Notes: a model not told the origin generated them from the letters alone. DNA of 64,000 bases from Flavobacterium hydrocarbonoxydans (GCF_009789235.1 NZ_WSTB01000003.1:310001-374000), one strand, 5' to 3'. Shown: positions 37,389-46,605, numbered from the stretch's first letter. Made by a program: numbers and translations.

Positions 37389-38303
37389 TTATTTGGCAAT
37401 AGTTTCTCCTATCATTCTTTTTCTTATAGCAAAAATATGATGCGAATTAAACACTAAAACGGCCATAAATATAATACCGTAAGCCGCAATTTGCAAAGGA
37501 CTTATTTTTTCGTGATAAACAAAATTAGCCAGTACAAAAGCAATCATAGGATTGATGTTTAATAACATTCCTACCGTAGAGGAATTGATTCCTGATAACG
37601 CATATAAATTTAGAAACAAAGGGATAATCGTAAAGACTATCGCGATGGTTTCAATACAAAAATAAAACTTAAACTCCGTAGGAAATGGTCCGCTGTAAGC
37701 TGGATAAAAAGGCAATAAAAACAAAGCGGCTAAAGTAATATGAAAAGTAAGCACCAGGAATTTATCAAAACCTTTATTCTCACGCTGACTCACCAGATAA
37801 CAAGCATAGGTAAAACCAATAATGATACTAAAAAACATATCCATAATATCAGCGTACGACAGCAGTAAACATCCAAAAATACTTAGTCCAACTGCCATCC
37901 ATTGTGTTTTTGAAAGCTTTTCATGCAACAGAAAATACGCCAGCAGCGTCGTAAGTATCGGACAAACCAAATATGCCAGTGAAGTTGCCTTAACGCTCAC
38001 ATGATTCATTACATAAATAAAAATAAACCAGTTTGAGGTTAAAAAAACACTTCCTCCTATATTCAGCAAAATGGTTTTCTTTTTTTTAGCTGCAGGCAGT
38101 GCCTTAAAAGTGGCTATCGTTTCCTTAATCATTTTTCTTTTAAAAGCAAAAGCAATCAGCAACATCAAAATACTACAGCTAAAAACACGAAAGAATAAAA
38201 TATCTAACGAATTATAATCGTGTAAAGGTTTTAGCGCAAGGCTAAAAAATCCCCAAATAGTATAGGCTGAAATAGCGGCGAGATAATATTTTGTTGTTTT
38301 CAA
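37389..38303 (-). CDS. EamA/DMT-superfamily transporter (RarD-like)
   Basis: About 304 residues from TTG at 38303, chosen because KTTKYYLAAISAYTIWGFF is the usual EamA beginning; TTG at 38336 would add 11 residues and no ATG is available. Ten hydrophobic helices form two EamA halves, each ending near GLSIFGCLLLSYAD and AAYGIIFMAVLVFNS. Such proteins export small metabolites or amino acids. It diverges from a MocR-type regulator gene 103 bp away, a frequent pairing in which the PLP-sensing regulator controls the exporter. Confidence 0.88.
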   Translation of the reverse strand: MKTTKYYLAAISAYTIWGFFSLALKPLHDYNSLDILFFRVFSCSILMLLIAFAFKRKMIKETIATFKALPAAKKKKTILLNIGGSVFLTSNWFIFIYVMNHVSVKATSLAYLVCPILTTLLAYFLLHEKLSKTQWMAVGLSIFGCLLLSYADIMDMFFSIIIGFTYACYLVSQRENKGFDKFLVLTFHITLAALFLLPFYPAYSGPFPTEFKFYFCIETIAIVFTIIPLFLNLYALSGINSSTVGMLLNINPMIAFVLANFVYHEKISPLQIAAYGIIFMAVLVFNSHHIFAIRKRMIGETIAK

Positions 38304-38406
38304 AGTAGCTTTGTGTATTATAATTTGATAGGGCAAATTTCATAAAAATAAAACAGCAATACAGATACAGTTTTTGTAAATTGCACCGCAACAGTTTATT
38401 TTTTAC

Positions 38407-39822
38407 ATGAAAAATTCCAGCTACCTCTACCTGCAATTTGCCGATAGAATCGAGAAACAAATAAAGTCAGGCGTTTTAAACGTTGGTGATAAGCTTCCGT
38501 CTATTCGTGAAGTTTGTGCCGAGACGGGTTACAGCATGAGTACGGTAAGTAAAGCCTACTACGAAATAGAAAGCCGTTCGCTTATAGAATCAAGACCGCA
38601 ATCCGGGTATTATGTAAGTAATATTTCGGCAAGAACGATTAGTGAACCTTCAGCTAGTAGTCCTATTTTAAGCAGCGCGAATATCGAACGCGAAGATCTG
38701 ATCGATTTAGTGTATGGAGATATGAGAGCCAAAGACGTCACCATGCTCTCCTTGGGTTTTCCGTCAAATGAATTGCTCCCGATTGCCAAACTGAATAAAG
38801 GAATGATTCAGGCCATGCGGCAGCTGCCCAATAGCGGAACCAGTTATGAAGAAATACAGGGGAATACCAATTTAAGAAAAGAAATTGCCCGCTGGTCTTT
38901 TACCTGGGGCGGTGCTCTTACCGAAGAGGATATTATTACCACTCCGGGCTGCATTACTGCGATCTCTCATTGTTTAATGACTTTAACCAAGCCCGGAGAC
39001 ACCATTATTACCGAGAGCCCTGTATATTTTGGTGTTCTGCAATTGGCAAAATCATTAGGTTTATATGTCATGGAACTGCCCACCAATATGACAACCGGTA
39101 TAGAATTAGACGCGCTGAAAAAAGCTCTTTCTACCAAAAAAGTAAAAGCTTGTGTATTGATGAGCAATTTTAGTAATCCTTCGGGAAGTATGATGCCTAA
39201 TGAACATAAAATAGAAGTCGTTCGGTTAATGGAGTTTTACAACATTCCGCTTATCGAAGATGATATTCACGGCGATTTGTACTTTGGCTCCAGCCGGCCA
39301 ACCAATTGCAAAACCTATGACGAAAGCGGTATAGTGTTGTGCTGCAGTTCGGTTTCGAAATCATTGGCTCCGGGTTATCGCGTGGGATGGGTTTCTCCGG
39401 GGAAATTCAAAAAAGAGATCTTGCGTACCAAATTATATCATACCATCTCCTCTCCTACTATTACACACGAAGTGGTTGGTGATTTTCTTAAAAACGGACG
39501 CTACGAAAACCATCTTCGCAAAATACGCCAGATACTGAATCATAACTGCAATAATTATATCAATACGGTATTAGAATCATTTCCTAAGGGAACAAAAGTG
39601 AGCCAGCCTCAGGGCGGATTTTTTCTTTGGGTAGAACTCGATTCTAAAATTGACACTGCCGATTTATATCACTTGGCCATGAAACACCAGATTAGCATTG
39701 CTCCTGGACGTATCTTTTCGTTACAGGATCAGTTTTCAAACTGTATGCGTTTGAGTTTTGGTTTACCCTGGACCAATGAATTGCGACAATCCATACAGAC
39801 TTTAGGCAAATTAATTTCATAA
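38407..39822 (+). CDS. MocR-type (GntR-aminotransferase) transcriptional regulator
   Basis: 471 residues. The N-terminal GntR winged helix has LNVGDKLPSIREVCAETGYSMSTVSKAYYEIE... in the first 70 residues. A class I aminotransferase-like fold follows, with the PLP lysine at about 318 in SSVSKSLAPGYRVGW, the Asp of EDDIHGD and the C-terminal Arg region CMRLSFG. The family uses PLP or an amino-acid aldimine as effector, as PdxR, GabR and TauR do. Divergence from the EamA transporter suggests control of export of an amino acid or vitamin-B6-related compound. Confidence 0.93.
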   Translation: MKNSSYLYLQFADRIEKQIKSGVLNVGDKLPSIREVCAETGYSMSTVSKAYYEIESRSLIESRPQSGYYVSNISARTISEPSASSPILSSANIEREDLIDLVYGDMRAKDVTMLSLGFPSNELLPIAKLNKGMIQAMRQLPNSGTSYEEIQGNTNLRKEIARWSFTWGGALTEEDIITTPGCITAISHCLMTLTKPGDTIITESPVYFGVLQLAKSLGLYVMELPTNMTTGIELDALKKALSTKKVKACVLMSNFSNPSGSMMPNEHKIEVVRLMEFYNIPLIEDDIHGDLYFGSSRPTNCKTYDESGIVLCCSSVSKSLAPGYRVGWVSPGKFKKEILRTKLYHTISSPTITHEVVGDFLKNGRYENHLRKIRQILNHNCNNYINTVLESFPKGTKVSQPQGGFFLWVELDSKIDTADLYHLAMKHQISIAPGRIFSLQDQFSNCMRLSFGLPWTNELRQSIQTLGKLIS

Positions 39823-39850
39823 AAAAGCCAGACACATAGATCTGGCTTTT
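39823..39850. terminator. Bidirectional terminator between convergent genes
   Basis: Perfect 10-bp arms AAAAGCCAGA (39823-39832) and TCTGGCTTTT (39841-39850), serving the regulator gene on the plus strand and the bestrophin gene on the minus strand. Confidence 0.75.
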
Positions 39851-39872
39851 CATAACTAATTAATATGCTTAC

Positions 39873-40820
39873 TTACAAAACAAAGTAAGCATCTTTTTCA
39901 GCTTTCACCATTTCTGGTTTCATCACTGGCTCGTTAACAACAGCAAACTCATTTCTGTATTCGTTTACCATTTGCATTAAATTCTTTTCTACTGTATTCG
40001 AAATTGCCGTAACCGGAGTATCTGTTGGTCTGTTTTCGAAAGGATCCTGCAAATGAATCGCCATTTTTTCGATCAGAAAGAAAGCCGCAGCAATCGTCGT
40101 AATCAACGGAACCGCAAACCAACTCAACAAACTAATCACTCCAAAAGGCAATAATAAAATAAACAAACAAAGCGTAAATCTTATGTACATACTATAAGTA
40201 GTCGGAAAAATAGTGTTTTTAATACGCTCGCATTTCCCCATAGCATCACATAATCTCGTAATGGTATTGTCTATTTCTACCTGCTGATACATGTTGATAC
40301 GCTTATCTTTTTTAGCTATGCTTAAATCTTTTGCATGGAGCATCAATATCGCATTGGGAACATTTTGATGGTTTTTTACAAATCGCAATTCATCCTCGCT
40401 CAACAAATGTTTTATCGGTTTTAGAGGATCTCTGTTTCGCAAAGACTGTCCTAAACTATAACACCATGCAATCTGTCTTTTGGCAAATTTTTCTTTAAAA
40501 TCATTGGCCTGTACCGAAAAATCAGGGTCTTTATAAAAGGTAATCATCTGTCTTACCAAGGTTCTGGAATCATTTACGATGGCACCCCAGACAATTCTGG
40601 CTTCCCACCATCTGTCATACGCCTGATTCGATTTGAAGGCTAATAACAAGGAGATGATTGTACCAATCATTGTAGGTATCGCAATCGGAATATCTACAGA
40701 TACATTGATGAAGAAATGATGAAAAATCTCGAACAATATGGTATAAGCCAACACCAGCCCCAACTCTACTTTAATTTTTCCGAGAACATATTTCATCGGA
40801 ATCCTTTTCTTTAATAACAT
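39873..40820 (-). CDS. Bestrophin-family anion channel
   Basis: 315 residues. Bacterial bestrophin (UPF0187) features are FKSNQAYDRWWEARIVWGAIVNDSR after the first helices, four membrane segments, the pore-lining PFGVISLLSWFAVPL region, and DPFENRPTDTPVTAI, which corresponds to the conserved acidic gate/Ca clasp region. It should form a pentameric anion-permeable (in some bacteria cation-permeable) channel in the inner membrane. The upstream universal-stress-like gene is co-oriented with a 45-bp gap, suggesting a two-gene operon. Start is Met1; Met9 is also possible. Confidence 0.93.
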   Translation of the reverse strand: MLLKKRIPMKYVLGKIKVELGLVLAYTILFEIFHHFFINVSVDIPIAIPTMIGTIISLLLAFKSNQAYDRWWEARIVWGAIVNDSRTLVRQMITFYKDPDFSVQANDFKEKFAKRQIAWCYSLGQSLRNRDPLKPIKHLLSEDELRFVKNHQNVPNAILMLHAKDLSIAKKDKRINMYQQVEIDNTITRLCDAMGKCERIKNTIFPTTYSMYIRFTLCLFILLLPFGVISLLSWFAVPLITTIAAAFFLIEKMAIHLQDPFENRPTDTPVTAISNTVEKNLMQMVNEYRNEFAVVNEPVMKPEMVKAEKDAYFVL

Positions 40821-40865
40821 ACTTTTCGTTTTAGATTAAACTTATTTTTCTGGAAGCAATTGGTC

Positions 40866-41588
40866 TTAAACCAACTCTTCGTATAGCGACAAAACCGGTA
40901 GTCCTAATTTGTCGTTGATATTTTCTTTTTTATTTTTTTTGAATTTGATCTTTTCGCCTTTACGGGTTTCTACCAGCAGATCGATGTCGTATTTCGTAAT
41001 GGCTTCATTAAGATAAGGTGCCATCGCTTCGTAATTGTCTTCGTTTTTTGATGTTTGGCTCACGATTTCAAACGAAAAATTATTGCTTAAAAACTGCTGA
41101 ATATCTTTTACGTGCATATTGGCACTCGCGTTTTCGATATAAAGTGCTTTATTAAAATCCTCTTTAAATTGCTCTGTACCTAAATGCAGGATAGGACATC
41201 TTTGGTTCCCTACTAATTGTACTGCATATTGATGAATTCGTTTGGTTTCCTGTTTATAAGAAGGTGTCAGGATAACCAGTTTTACCGAAAAAGTATCGAT
41301 GATGTGTTTGAAAATTGGAGACGAAAGTCCGTATTGATTGTGAATTTTAATTTTGCAATTAGCCGTATGATCCACTATATAACGGCAGGTTTCCAGAACT
41401 TCCTGTTGGCTTGTAGTAAGTCCAACTCGCATTTCGCGCAAAAATTGTGACGAAGAAAAGCTGTCCGGCGTTTCGGCAGCCATCATCAAAATAATCTCGC
41501 ATGGCGTTTCTTTGGCCTGATGAACTGCAGATTTTACTGCACTAATTGTATCTTCTTTTAAAGTCGTAGGTATAAGGAAATTTTTCAT
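40866..41588 (-). CDS. Universal stress protein-like protein
   Basis: 240 residues, no signal or membrane segment. The first half follows the UspA Rossmann-like pattern (beta-strand FLIPTT, helix, IILMMAAE, and the LVILTPS strand near residue 105), but the canonical ATP-binding G2xG9G(S/T) loop is not clear. The second half resembles a degenerate second Usp domain (DIDLLVETRKGEK). It is likely a stress or signalling adaptor. It is co-oriented with the bestrophin gene. Confidence 0.7.
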   Translation of the reverse strand: MKNFLIPTTLKEDTISAVKSAVHQAKETPCEIILMMAAETPDSFSSSQFLREMRVGLTTSQQEVLETCRYIVDHTANCKIKIHNQYGLSSPIFKHIIDTFSVKLVILTPSYKQETKRIHQYAVQLVGNQRCPILHLGTEQFKEDFNKALYIENASANMHVKDIQQFLSNNFSFEIVSQTSKNEDNYEAMAPYLNEAITKYDIDLLVETRKGEKIKFKKNKKENINDKLGLPVLSLYEELV

Positions 41589-41693
41589 AAGTATAATTGT
41601 TTAATTTATACTTACAAAGTAACATCCTGTATATTAGAAGGGTCTTAATTTAAAATTAGAATTTTCTAAGATTCAATATTAGAATTTCTAATA

Positions 41694-43067
41694 TTACTTT
41701 TTAATTTCTGTCTTCTTAAAAATAATCGTTACAATAGTTCCTTTATTTTGTTCCGATTGTACTTGTAATTCTCCCCCGTGCATGCGGATTATTTTGGAAG
41801 CCAAAGGAAGCCCCAATCCATAACCTATATATTTAGTAGCAATTTTTCCTCTGAAGAAGGGTTCATACAAATGCGGAATATCCTCTGGCGGAATACCAAT
41901 CCCGATATCGTTAATAGAAATCTTAATCGCCTCTGAACTTGCCGAAAGGGTCACAAATACTTCATTATTATCAGAGTATTTTACTCCATTGGTAATAATA
42001 TTATTGATGGCAAGCTCCAGTAAGGGCTTGTTGCACGGAAGCAATAATAAGTTTGAGTCGTTTGGTGCAAAATTAAGCTTAACACTCACCCTGTTGTCCG
42101 GAAAAATCTTGTCAAGGTCTGATTTTACATCCATCAACAGTTCGTCTATTCGGGCAATATCCAGTACTTGTTTTTGGCCGTCATAACCAGTTTGCGTGAG
42201 CTTGAGCAAACTCTCGGTTAAGTTTCCTAATCTGGAGGCCTGACTATAAATATTGGCAAGCGACTCCTTATACTCATACACTTCTCTTTCTTTCAGAAGC
42301 ATAATTTCGGCCTCGGCAATAATAGTGGTTATAGGGGTTTTCAGTTCGTGCGAAGCGTTATTGATAAAGTTGGCCTGAATCTCAAAAGAGGTTTCCAAAC
42401 GATCCAGCATATCATTAAAAGTAGCCGTAAGATCGGATATTTCATCAGAGTTTTTTACTTCTGGCAATCTATTATGAAGATTAGAAGCACTAATTCTTTT
42501 TACTTCTTTGGTAATTCTGGCCACCGGATCTATAACGCGTTTTGCTAAAAACCTACCCAAAAAGAAAGCCAACAGAACAAATCCGATACCTCCAAACAAT
42601 AATATTTTGACAATATAAACAGTTGTTGTTTTACCACGTCTGTCTCTCGCACCAACGATTACAATATATTTTTGTTTGTTTTCTGTAAAAACCTGACCTA
42701 AATAATATTTGCTATCTACTTCAAAATAATCTTTTCCGGTATTTAAAACATTGGTGTAAAAATCATTCGGAAGATTCAAATTGGTATTATACTCAAAACT
42801 ATTGGCGCTGTTTATTTTAAGAACATATTCTTCTTCTTCAATCAGTTCTTCTAAACCATTTTTTTTAAGTTCACTATAATATTTACTTTTTTCAGGATCA
42901 TTCTGAAAATGTATCGAAGACACAATTTTTGCCCTGTCTTCTAATCTTTTCAGGAAATGATAGCGGTTGTTATCCCTAAACAATACAAATACGACAACAC
43001 ATAACAACAAAGTGCTAAGAGTAGAAAGCTCTACATAAGTAAAAGCAATTCTTTTTCTTATGTTCAT
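41694..43067 (-). CDS. HAMP sensor histidine kinase
   Basis: About 457 residues from the ATG at 43067; an ATG at 43085 overlaps the regulator gene. Two membrane helices (about 9-28 and 150-170) flank a periplasmic sensor, then HAMP (RFLAKRVIDPVARIT), HisKA with His240 in NNASHELKTPITT, and an HATPase with NIITNGVKYS, DIGIGIPPED and GYGLGLPLASKI. It should phosphorylate the regulator encoded directly upstream. The type resembles CusS-like kinases. The signal is unknown, since no metal-binding motif is obvious in the sensor. Confidence 0.95.
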   Translation of the reverse strand: MNIRKRIAFTYVELSTLSTLLLCVVVFVLFRDNNRYHFLKRLEDRAKIVSSIHFQNDPEKSKYYSELKKNGLEELIEEEEYVLKINSANSFEYNTNLNLPNDFYTNVLNTGKDYFEVDSKYYLGQVFTENKQKYIVIVGARDRRGKTTTVYIVKILLFGGIGFVLLAFFLGRFLAKRVIDPVARITKEVKRISASNLHNRLPEVKNSDEISDLTATFNDMLDRLETSFEIQANFINNASHELKTPITTIIAEAEIMLLKEREVYEYKESLANIYSQASRLGNLTESLLKLTQTGYDGQKQVLDIARIDELLMDVKSDLDKIFPDNRVSVKLNFAPNDSNLLLLPCNKPLLELAINNIITNGVKYSDNNEVFVTLSASSEAIKISINDIGIGIPPEDIPHLYEPFFRGKIATKYIGYGLGLPLASKIIRMHGGELQVQSEQNKGTIVTIIFKKTEIKK

Positions 43068-43071
43068 TTTA

Positions 43072-43743
43072 CTATTTAATAACATACCCTAAGCCTTTTA
43101 TAGTGTGAATTAATTTTGTATCGAAAGGTTTGTCTATCTTTTTTCGCAGATAATTAATATAAACATCCACGACATTAGTATTCATATCAAAGTTAATATC
43201 CCAGACATTATCCAGAATCTGGTCGCGTGACACAATAATATCTTTATTTTTAGCCAGATAATACAATAGTTTAAACTCTTTGGCCGTGAGTACAATAGAT
43301 TCACCGTTTCTTTTAACGGTCTTGGCTTTGGCATTAATCTCTAAATCACTAATCGTAATAATGTCAACCTTTTCTGTTTCCTGATGGGCACGACGGTTTA
43401 AGGCATTTACACGTGCCTCTAATTCGCCAAACTTAAAAGGTTTTACCAGATAATCATCGGCCCCGGCATTAAGCCCTGTAACAATATTCTCTGAGGTTCC
43501 CAATGCTGTTAACAGCAAAATCGGGACAAAATTTTTAGCCGCCCGAACACGTCTGCACACTTCAATTCCGTTGATATCCGGCAGCATTACATCTAAGATA
43601 ACTACATCAAAATTATAATTAAGCAGCATTTCGAGTGCAGTCTTGCCATCAAGAGCAACACTCACATCGTTGTTGTTCTCGGCAAATCCTTTTCTGAGGA
43701 TAGATAACAAATTAGGCTCGTCTTCGACTATTAATAACTTCAT
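43072..43743 (-). CDS. OmpR/PhoB-family response regulator
   Basis: 223 residues from the ATG at 43743 (MKLLIVEDEP); an upstream in-frame ATG at 43776 adds an 11-residue hydrophobic extension and is unlikely. Receiver has the acidic pair EDE at 7-9, phospho-Asp51 in VVILDVMLPD and Lys in DDYLVKPF. The C-terminal winged helix has LTAKEFKLLYYLAKN and VVDVYINYLRKKID. It forms a two-gene operon with the kinase, 4 bp apart. Confidence 0.96.
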   Translation of the reverse strand: MKLLIVEDEPNLLSILRKGFAENNNDVSVALDGKTALEMLLNYNFDVVILDVMLPDINGIEVCRRVRAAKNFVPILLLTALGTSENIVTGLNAGADDYLVKPFKFGELEARVNALNRRAHQETEKVDIITISDLEINAKAKTVKRNGESIVLTAKEFKLLYYLAKNKDIIVSRDQILDNVWDINFDMNTNVVDVYINYLRKKIDKPFDTKLIHTIKGLGYVIK

Positions 43744-43931
43744 GTATATAAGTGTATAAGTAACAAAAATAAGCATTGCAATCTAAATATAAATTACAAC
43801 CCCTCAAATTATGATATTATTATCAATTGTTTTAGGATCGAAAACCTTTTTCAAAGCAATAAAACAGTTCTTAATAACATCACTTATATGGTTTTACAAA
43901 AAATCAATAAACAGCTTTGCAACACAAAAAT

Positions 43932-43945
43932 GCGTATTTATACGC
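43932..43945. promoter_or_regulatory. 14-bp palindrome in a 319-bp spacer
   Basis: GCGTAT and ATACGC around TT, placed about 190 bp from the regulator start and 118 bp before the first unknown paralogue. It could serve either divergent unit. The remainder of 43744-44062 shows no other structure. Confidence 0.4.
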
Positions 43946-44062
43946 TAAAACTGTAGGACATTATTTTGTTATTTTGAGAAGCTATCAAAATAAAACACCG
44001 GAAAGTTTATCGGTTCTGAAGGTTACGAAAACTATCCGAAGAAATTTTAAAATGTAAACATC

Positions 44063-44731
44063 ATGGCAAATTATGATTTAAAAGTTGGTTTTACAACGGA
44101 ACAATTACAAATTTTACACTTTACCGAATCAAATGTAGTGTTGGCAAAAGGTACAAGAGGACAAAACTCTAATGTGGCCTGGCAGGTTTTCAGGCCATTT
44201 CAAAGCAATCAGATTTCCTGGGATGATGAATATGGTATTTATTGTTCGAATACCAAATTAGTAAATCATGCCCAAATAATTCCATTTTCAGATACTCCTA
44301 TTGGGATAGATACCAATACGCTTTATACCTTAGAAAACAATGGGGTAATTTTAGGCCCAACAACTGGCGGTCAGCGTAATACATTTGCACTACGGAATAA
44401 CTATTCAAACGCCCCTTACCTGACAACAGGTTTGTTTCAGAATGCCATTATAAATGGAAATTATAGAAGTGGAAATGCGATTTCGGCTATTCCTGTTTTA
44501 TTTCAGTCAACAGCTTTGATGGATCCTGCTACCGATATTTATATCTGGATCCAATCGCAAGTACAAAGTAATAGCATTATAACCCGTATTACATCACCTG
44601 TAACTAGGTTAAGTTTTAGCAGTAGTTTATTTAGAATTTCAGTAGTATATGATTCTTATACAGGGCGTTTCATCAATGCAGGTAGCAGCAATTTGTCTGA
44701 AGGTACTATTGAGCATATTGAAGCTCCTTAA
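44063..44731 (+). CDS. Unrecognised beta-rich protein, first of a tandem pair
   Basis: 222 residues, no signal peptide, membrane helix or Cys pair. I do not recognise the family. It aligns along its whole length with the next protein at roughly 40-45% identity. Shared blocks are VVLAK near residue 25, NVxWQxFxPxQxNxISWxDxYGIY (about 37-60), LGPxTGGQ (about 97-104), GNAISA, IWxxSQV and SPVT (about 158-182), and YDxxxGxF near the end. The dense Thr/Ser/Asn strands suggest an all-beta fold such as a lectin, pore-former or structural protein. Cytosolic unless exported by a non-classical route. Confidence 0.85.
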   Translation: MANYDLKVGFTTEQLQILHFTESNVVLAKGTRGQNSNVAWQVFRPFQSNQISWDDEYGIYCSNTKLVNHAQIIPFSDTPIGIDTNTLYTLENNGVILGPTTGGQRNTFALRNNYSNAPYLTTGLFQNAIINGNYRSGNAISAIPVLFQSTALMDPATDIYIWIQSQVQSNSIITRITSPVTRLSFSSSLFRISVVYDSYTGRFINAGSSNLSEGTIEHIEAP

Positions 44732-44797
44732 AAAATCATAACAGCTGAAACAACAAAAAGAAAATACAGTAATTTAAAAGCTAAAAGCCAGGATAAT

Positions 44798-45469
44798 ATG
44801 CCAAATTATACTCTAAAAATTACATTTACAAGCGATCAGTTAAAAACTCTTTTAGCATCTGAAACAAAAGTAGTACTTGCAAAAACTTCACAAGGGTCAA
44901 ATCCTAATGTAGTATGGCAGGCTTTTCTGCCACAGCAAAATAATTTAATTTCCTGGAATGACCAGTATGGTATTTATGCCTCCCATTCTCCTATAACAAA
45001 CGGGACTGTATTAAACCAGTTGGCAGCTACTCCTGCTGGAATTCCCGTAGGCAATTTATATAGTTTACAAAACAGCTCTGCTATTTTAGGCCCCATAACC
45101 GGAGGGCAGTCTGGCAGTTTTGCAATTGCCAATCATATAACGTCAAAAGATTTTTTAACTTTTGGATTGTATCTGAATGCAGTTATAAACCAATCTGAAT
45201 GTACCGGAAATGCCATTTCGGCTACAGCCGTTTCAATGTCAGAAACATTGTATATCAAACCTCCTGATACTATTCATATTTGGTTAGCATCTCAGGTTAT
45301 GGGCAACACGGTACTTACCCCTATTAGTTCGCCCGTAACACAAATAAAATGTAGCAAAAAGCAACATACTATTGCGCTGCAATATGATGCAGTATCCGGA
45401 AAATTCCTAAACACAGCCTCCATAATTCATCATAAAAGCAGCATACAGCATACTTACACTTTTTTATAA
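44798..45469 (+). CDS. Unrecognised beta-rich protein, second of a tandem pair
   Basis: 223 residues, paralogue of the preceding gene, 66 bp downstream and probably co-transcribed, with a strong terminator 57 bp after it. It has the same conserved Trp-Gln and SW-D-YGIY blocks and GGQ motif but a different C-terminus (His/Lys-rich IIHHKSSIQHTYTFL). Conservation of the blocks and divergence of the loops fits two copies with different ligands. Function is not assigned. Confidence 0.85.
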   Translation: MPNYTLKITFTSDQLKTLLASETKVVLAKTSQGSNPNVVWQAFLPQQNNLISWNDQYGIYASHSPITNGTVLNQLAATPAGIPVGNLYSLQNSSAILGPITGGQSGSFAIANHITSKDFLTFGLYLNAVINQSECTGNAISATAVSMSETLYIKPPDTIHIWLASQVMGNTVLTPISSPVTQIKCSKKQHTIALQYDAVSGKFLNTASIIHHKSSIQHTYTFL

Positions 45470-45525
45470 TAGTTACAATAAAACCAAAGCCATACAATTC
45501 CAAAAACAAATAATACCACAACCCA

Positions 45526-45556
45526 AAAAACGATTGCTTCACAGGCAATCGTTTTT
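45526..45556 (+). terminator. Intrinsic terminator after the tandem pair
   Basis: Perfect 12-bp arms AAAAACGATTGC (45526-45537) and GCAATCGTTTTT (45545-45556) with a 7-nt loop. It ends the paralogue operon, so the repeat array downstream is not part of that transcript. Confidence 0.88.
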
Positions 45557-45807
45557 ATTTTGGCTCAAAGCTGTAGCATAAAACCTGAATCATATACCCG
45601 AAGAATTAAAATTTTTTCGCTTTCGCTAAAATGCCTTTAGTGTATTAAATTTTACCTCATATAAAGTCTTTTTTTACTTCCAAAAAATCACGGAAGCCTT
45701 TTATAACAAGCCTTCTCAAACCAAAACAACATTCATACAACAAAGAGATATTATTTTATTAGATATAAATTTAATAATATCACTTTAGCACATTCACTAA
45801 TTAAACA

Positions 45808-46605
45808 TAAAATTACAAATAGCACCTACTACGCTTCTTTGTACATTTATAGAACTCGTAACCTCTTTTTGTGTTATACCTTCTCCATCTAAAAAACACC
45901 TGACCAATTTTAAAAATGAAGCCTCTGCCTTATAAAAACTTGCTGTATGATTTAAGAAATTCGCTACTGCATTTATAAAACCAGCGGTATGATTTTAAAA
46001 TGAAGCTTCTGCATTTTAAAAACTCGCTATCACATTTAAAAAACTAGTTACTGACTTTAGAAATCTAGCTATGTATTTTTAAAAGGAAGCGTCTGCAAAG
46101 TAAAAACTCACTATGTATTTTGGCGTTAGACCTCCTCCGTTTAGTAAACAGGTGAAAACATTTGGCGTTAGACCTCCTCCGTTTAGTAAACTGGCGAAAA
46201 CACTTGGCGTTAGACCTCCTCTGTTTAGTAAACAAGCGAGAACACTTGGCGTTAGACCTCCTCCGTTTAGGAAACAAGCGAAAACATTTGGCGTTAGACC
46301 ACCTCCGTTTAGTAAACAAGCGAAAACACTTGGCGTTAGACCTCCTCTGTTTAGGAAACAGGCGAGAACATTTGGCGTTAGACCTCCTCCGTTTAGGAAA
46401 CAGGCAAAAACATTTGGCGTTAGCCTTCCTCCATTTAGGAAACTGGCAATGTGCTTATAGTATGAAGCAGTTGTACTTCTGAAACTGATGATGTATTTTC
46501 AAAATGATGCTTCTGCATTTGCAAAACTGTTATTGTATCTAATGAAAGAAGTATATTCATTTAAAAAACTGCGGCAGTTGTAGAAGCATCGCCCTTCTAC
46601 ATTTA
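45808..46605. repeat. 38-unit, 21-bp-register tandem array with 42-bp dimeric higher-order structure
   Basis: The 798 bp divide into 38 units of exactly 21 bp with no slip. Odd and even units alternate between two types throughout. The core 46123-46458 is eight near-identical 42-bp dimers: half-units GCGTTAGACCTCCTCCGTTTA and GTAAACAGGCGAAAACATTTG. Flanks are diverged: odd units resemble AAAATGAAGCTTCTGCATTT, even units AAAAACTCGCTATGTATTTT. Upstream units 45808-45912 are the weakest. Because 42 is a multiple of 3, several frames stay open across the core (for example 46113-46460, repeating FGVRPPPFSKQAKT), but every frame has stops in the flanks. It fills most of the 1,265-bp gap 45470-46734; 45557-45807 shows nothing else. 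Confidence 0.9.

Noticed and set aside
46119..46460. Possible CRISPR array
   Set aside because: The units are contiguous 42-bp repeats without unique spacers, and no cas genes are seen.
46065..46482. Several overlapping open frames on both strands through the repeat core
   Set aside because: They follow automatically from a 42-bp period free of stops in those frames. All are closed in the flanking older units, so none is annotated as a gene.
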